Source: Gammaproteobacteria bacterium
Lineage (GTDB): Bacteria > Pseudomonadota > Gammaproteobacteria > Pseudomonadales > Azotimanducaceae
Assembly (NCBI GenBank): GCA_003247835.1
Contig: QJYB01000048.1
Span: forward strand, 1 to 64,000
Length of the DNA: 64,000 nt
Direction: 5' to 3'
A program made the translations under genes and the position numbers. Below are positions 61,218 through 64,000 of this stretch, in pieces (position 1 is the stretch's first letter; each line of letters starts with the position of its first letter). The notes under the pieces were generated by a model that was not told the DNA's origin, did not search any database, and saw only the letters and a program-made list of their open reading frames with translations.

Positions 61218-61589
61218 ATGAAATCCAGACGATGGCTGCTGACCGCAGTCCTGTTCGGCCCGCTCGTACTGATCGCCAACGATCCTGCCGCCGCCGGGTT
61301 CGACCCGAGAAACCATGGCGATCTGAGTGGGGTCATCCTGCTGTGTGCTACCGAGCCGGGCTCCCCCCGCTTCGACGCAGCCTGGCGCGACTGGCTGCGC
61401 ACCAATCCGGATGCGGACGTGGATGGAGCCATTCAGGCCGTGCTGAGTCGTGCCGGTACGGTACGCTCCATGGCCATCCCCGGCATGGCGCCGGCAAAGC
61501 CCGGCAGCCGGCCGGATCCGGACGCCGTCGCGGCGCACATGACCGCAATCGCAAGACAGTCCCGGACGGCGGAATCCGCCGGGCGCTGA
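61218..61589 (+). CDS. Small secreted hypothetical protein (123 aa)
   Basis: The leader MKSRRWLLTAVLFGPLVLIA ends near AAA, so the product is exported. The mature part has one Cys (LLCATEPGS), an FDAAWRDWLRTNPDADVDGAI block and a Pro/Met-rich stretch, with no membrane helix afterwards. No family recognised. Divergent from the SDR gene and convergent with the desaturase gene (3-nt gap). Confidence 0.6.
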   Translation: MKSRRWLLTAVLFGPLVLIANDPAAAGFDPRNHGDLSGVILLCATEPGSPRFDAAWRDWLRTNPDADVDGAIQAVLSRAGTVRSMAIPGMAPAKPGSRPDPDAVAAHMTAIARQSRTAESAGR

Positions 61590-61592
61590 AAG

Positions 61593-62576
61593 TCAGGCTG
61601 CAGCAGGCAGCTCGGCCGCGGGACGGACGGCCTTGGTGAGCACGTGGCGGTAACCCCGCGACAGGCACTCGTGGTGATCGAAGAAACCCTTAGCGACCAG
61701 CAGCGCATGCAGCGCGGGAAGGCGGTAACAGGGCACTGCAGCGCTCAGGTGATGTTCCAGGTGGTAGTTCACGAAATTCGGCGCAACGAGCAGCCGCTCC
61801 CACCATGACACCTCGGTGGTGCAGGTGTTTTCCCGGGCATCGTCACTGAGCCGGTCCACGGCAACGCCGTGCTCGCCCATGAAACGCAGGCGGGTAATGA
61901 ACTGGTGCACGAAGACGTAGGCCACCCACCAGAGCGCATACGCCCAGGGCACACCCGCCAACCAGAGCGACGCGAAGAGCGCCGTGTGCACGACGAGGAA
62001 TGGCGCGTTCCTGCGCACGTCGAACCGGGCGATCTGCCCGCGGATGGCCTTGACCCCCGTCTGCCCCGTCAGGTCCCGGGTGATCTTGCGCTTCAGGCTG
62101 GCCCGGCTCGTCGGGTACGCGAGCGCAATACCGAGATCAGGGTCGTCTTTCGTGCCGGCGAACTGATGGTGCTTCAGGTGGTAGGCGCGATATGCGTACA
62201 TCGATGTGTTGAGCAGGCCGCCGGCCACCCAGTGCCCGATCAGATCGTTCAGCCACCGGGTTCTGAAGAACACTCCGTGCGCGCAGTCGTGATAGATCAC
62301 CGCCATACCCAGCTGCCGACCGCCGAGCACGACCACGCTCGCGAGCACGGTCAGCGGATTCGGCCAGAGGGCCGTCAGGGTAAAGGCAGCGGTGATCAGG
62401 AGAACGTTACAGGCAACCACCCACCAGGCCCTGAGATCCGAGCGCGCCATGAACGGACGGATTTCCTCGCTGGTGAGCACGTCCGACAGCCGCACAGCGG
62501 CGCCGACGCTGCTGTCCACCAGCGGCGCACTGCCGGGAGCGTTCGCGGATCCGGTGGCGGGCGTCATGGTCGTCAT
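61593..62576 (-). CDS. Fatty acid desaturase family protein
   Basis: A 327-aa integral membrane di-iron enzyme that introduces a double bond or hydroxyl into acyl chains. All three His boxes are present: HDCAHG, HLKHHQFAG (HxxHH) and HLEHH late in the protein, flanked by four hydrophobic helices. ATG 62576 has GAGAGG upstream; the 150-bp frame extension to 62726 lies over the divergent regulator. Regulated probably by the PaaX-like protein encoded next door, with an inverted repeat between them. Confidence 0.88.
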   Translation of the reverse strand: MTTMTPATGSANAPGSAPLVDSSVGAAVRLSDVLTSEEIRPFMARSDLRAWWVVACNVLLITAAFTLTALWPNPLTVLASVVVLGGRQLGMAVIYHDCAHGVFFRTRWLNDLIGHWVAGGLLNTSMYAYRAYHLKHHQFAGTKDDPDLGIALAYPTSRASLKRKITRDLTGQTGVKAIRGQIARFDVRRNAPFLVVHTALFASLWLAGVPWAYALWWVAYVFVHQFITRLRFMGEHGVAVDRLSDDARENTCTTEVSWWERLLVAPNFVNYHLEHHLSAAVPCYRLPALHALLVAKGFFDHHECLSRGYRHVLTKAVRPAAELPAAA

Positions 62577-62602
62577 GTCGAGCCTCTCGCTGACTGAGAA
62601 AG

Positions 62603-62637
62603 TTACATTGATCGCCAGAATCGGACAAATTATGTAA
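62603..62637. promoter_or_regulatory. Inverted repeat in the desaturase/PaaX-like intergenic region
   Basis: TTACAT (62603-62608) and ATGTAA (62632-62637) form a perfect inverted repeat with a 23-nt centre, located in the 70-nt region between the two divergent genes. The region is markedly A/T-rich. The right arm overlaps a TATGTA -10-like sequence 10-16 nt before the regulator ATG (a nearly leaderless transcript), and the left arm lies in a -10-like position for the desaturase. It is a natural candidate operator of the PaaX-like regulator. Confidence 0.5.
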
Positions 62638-62646
62638 TATGCTGGC

Positions 62647-63489
62647 ATGACTGGCAAGCCCGACGATGCCCGGTTGTCTGCCCGGGAGCTGATCCTCACC
62701 CTCATGGATTCCACCAGCGCGGACACCCTCGGTGCAGGCTACCTCGTGGCCGCCGGAGAGCTCTTCGACATGGACGCGGGCAGCATCCGGGTGGCGCTGG
62801 CCCGGCTGGTCCGGGACGGATCCCTGATCGCGGTGGAGCGTGGCCGCTACGGGCTCGGCAGCCGCGCCGGTACCCTGCACACGCTGGTCCGCAACTGGTC
62901 CCGGGCGGAATCGTCACTCAAGGCCTGGTCCGGCGGCTGGCTGACGGTGCTCACCGCTCACCTGGCGCGGGTCAACAGAACCCAGGTACGCGCCAACGAA
63001 CGGGCCCTCGGGCTGCTGGGTTTCGCCGCGGCAAAACCCGGCTTCCAGGTAAGGCCGGACAACCTGGCAAGACCTCTCGCCAGTGTTCGCGAGGACCTGC
63101 TCGCGCTCGGCCTCGACCCGGACGCGATCTGCGCCGTGGCCACCGCGTTGGAGCCGGCCGACTGCATCGATCCCGACACGCTCTGGGATACCACCAGCCT
63201 TTCCCGCTGCTACCGCGACCACCGGGACCGACTGACGTCCAGCACCGAGCGCCTGAAATCACTGACCGAAGCGGAAGCGGCACGGGAGACGCTGCTCGTC
63301 GGCCGCCAGGTGACCCGGGACATCCTGCTTGATCCGCTGTTGCCGGACGCCCTGGTGGACGGCCGCGCCCGTCGCGAGATGATCGATGCGATGCGCGCCT
63401 ACGACCGCATCGGTAAGGCACGCTGGCGATCGTTCTATCAGCGCCACGAGGACCGCACCGCCACGGCGGATCAGAAACCGGCGGCCTGA
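62647..63489 (+). CDS. PaaX family transcriptional regulator
   Basis: A 280-aa regulator with an N-terminal winged helix: SARELILTLMDSTSADTLGAGYLVAAGELFDMDAGSIRVALARLVRDGSL, followed by VERGRYGLG, as in PaaX, the phenylacetyl-CoA-responsive repressor. The C-terminal effector domain (~95-260) has WSGGWLTVLT and a late DPLLPDALV block, diagnostic for this family. Here it stands next to a desaturase rather than paa genes, so the ligand may be another acyl-CoA. No ribosome site precedes the ATG, consistent with a leaderless mRNA. Confidence 0.82.
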   Translation: MTGKPDDARLSARELILTLMDSTSADTLGAGYLVAAGELFDMDAGSIRVALARLVRDGSLIAVERGRYGLGSRAGTLHTLVRNWSRAESSLKAWSGGWLTVLTAHLARVNRTQVRANERALGLLGFAAAKPGFQVRPDNLARPLASVREDLLALGLDPDAICAVATALEPADCIDPDTLWDTTSLSRCYRDHRDRLTSSTERLKSLTEAEAARETLLVGRQVTRDILLDPLLPDALVDGRARREMIDAMRAYDRIGKARWRSFYQRHEDRTATADQKPAA

Positions 63490-64000
63490 CCTTCCTTGCG
63501 GTGATCCGAACCGGCCACGTAGCCGTGGTCGGTTCGCAGAATGAGCTGGGCGCCGCCGAAGATGTGTTCCTGCGTCACGTAGCGCACGTCGTGTCCTCGA
63601 TTGCGGAGCCCCTCGGCCACCGCTTCCGGGAAGCCCCGTTCCAGCCCGACGCTGAAATCAGGGAATACGTGCCAGCGCGGCGCGTCGCTGGCCGCCTGGG
63701 GATTCTCGCCGTGATCGAAAATCCGCTGGACCATCTGGAAGTGACCCTGATGCTGCATGTGGCCGCCCATGACGCCGAAGGCCAGGCGCGGCGCGCCGGC
63801 TTCGGTGACGAAACCCGGGATGATAGTGTGAAACGGCCGCTTGCCCGGCCCTACGCAGTTCGGGTGCGCCGGATCAAGGGAGAAGCCGTAGCCCCGGTTC
63901 TGCAGGGCAATACCGGTACCCGGGATCACCACGCCGGAACCGAAGCCCTGGTAGTTGGACTGGATGAAGGACACCATCATGCCGGCATCGTCCGCAGCGC
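63471..64000 (-). CDS. ggt: Gamma-glutamyltransferase family protein, 5'-truncated by window edge
   Basis: The C-terminal ~175 residues of a gamma-glutamyltransferase-like Ntn hydrolase; the frame continues beyond base 64000. Visible are FIQSNYQGFGSGVVIPGTGIALQNRG, GKRPFHTIIPGF, MGGHMQHQGHFQMVQRI and DAPRWHVFPDF, the small-subunit pattern around the Gly-rich acceptor-site loop (GVMGG). The catalytic Thr at the small-subunit N terminus is outside the window. It cleaves glutathione or related gamma-glutamyl compounds. Overlaps the convergent PaaX-like gene by 19 bp. Confidence 0.85.
   Translation of the reverse strand, partial: AADDAGMMVSFIQSNYQGFGSGVVIPGTGIALQNRGYGFSLDPAHPNCVGPGKRPFHTIIPGFVTEAGAPRLAFGVMGGHMQHQGHFQMVQRIFDHGENPQAASDAPRWHVFPDFSVGLERGFPEAVAEGLRNRGHDVRYVTQEHIFGGAQLILRTDHGYVAGSDHRKEGQAAGF

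Noticed and set aside
1-64000. CRISPR arrays, insertion sequences, tRNA or rRNA genes
   Set aside because: No regularly spaced repeats, transposase motifs, terminal inverted repeats or cloverleaf/rRNA-like sequences were recognised on reading; not tested by software.

Overview
This is a gene-dense, high-GC chromosomal stretch with about 60 protein genes. I see no rRNA, tRNA, CRISPR array or insertion sequence. Genes are tightly packed, with many 1-4 nt start/stop overlaps (GTGA, TGATG, TTGA) and overlapping convergent 3' ends. The content suggests a free-living, heterotrophic, high-GC proteobacterium, probably a gammaproteobacterium with lipid, aromatic or steroid catabolism: several short-chain dehydrogenases, an acyl-CoA dehydrogenase paired with an APH-type kinase, an acyl-CoA synthetase, a wax-ester synthase/DGAT, a class I fumarase, PotFGHI and OmpW. 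The taxonomic placement is inference.

Layout. 1-9.3 kb holds small redox and hydrolase genes: PPOX split-barrels, a VOC protein, a histidine phosphatase, an NAD epimerase, DUF3667, two SDRs, a hotdog protein, an amidohydrolase, a CBS protein and a membrane-anchored protein. 9.3-13.5 kb is a beta-propeller/amidohydrolase fusion coupled to a sulfotransferase. 13.6-18.6 kb is a complete polyamine ABC importer (potFGHI-like) followed by a DAHP synthase. 18.6-26 kb has a carotenoid oxygenase, a MetE-C-like protein, a metallophosphoesterase, an exported PPOX-like protein, fumarase and a lipoprotein dipeptidase. 26.0-26.7 kb is the most striking locus (below). 26.8-30.05 kb is a more A/T-rich, partly decayed segment: a CadC-like regulator, a possible small lipoprotein, a methyltransferase pseudogene and a gene remnant. 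30-38 kb has argE, ompW with a perfect FNR/Anr box, a SLOG-domain/4-TM protein, WS/DGAT and a lipoprotein/toroid pair. 38-46 kb is a fatty-acid or other acyl-CoA module plus a Kef-type antiporter. 46-64 kb carries thrS, a heat-shock-regulated hsp20, DUF885, DJ-1/PfpI, cyclophilin, a flavin monooxygenase, a GPH transporter, a glycosyltransferase, a Ca/Na antiporter, DUF3604, an ECF41-type sigma factor with a membrane cytochrome-like partner, an SDR, a fatty acid desaturase divergent from a PaaX-like regulator, and a partial gamma-glutamyltransferase.

Headline. At 26021-26725 a MerB-like (organomercurial lyase) reading frame is interrupted by one in-frame TGA (26486-26488). By ungapped alignment from a conserved Trp, that TGA falls exactly at the position of MerB catalytic Cys159. 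It is followed directly by a 39-nt two-stem hairpin with a GU in its apical loop, laid out like a bacterial SECIS. No ribosome binding site precedes the ATG that would otherwise start the second half. I read this as a candidate selenocysteine-containing MerB-family protein. The Sec machinery (selA/B/C/D) is not in this window and must be sought elsewhere in the genome.

Regulatory sites supported by sequence: a sigma32-type promoter and possible RNA thermometer for hsp20, an FNR box upstream of ompW with a strong intrinsic terminator downstream, a GTTATCTTA(T/C)A motif shared by the acyl-CoA dehydrogenase and acyl-CoA synthetase promoters, and an inverted repeat between the desaturase and PaaX-like genes.
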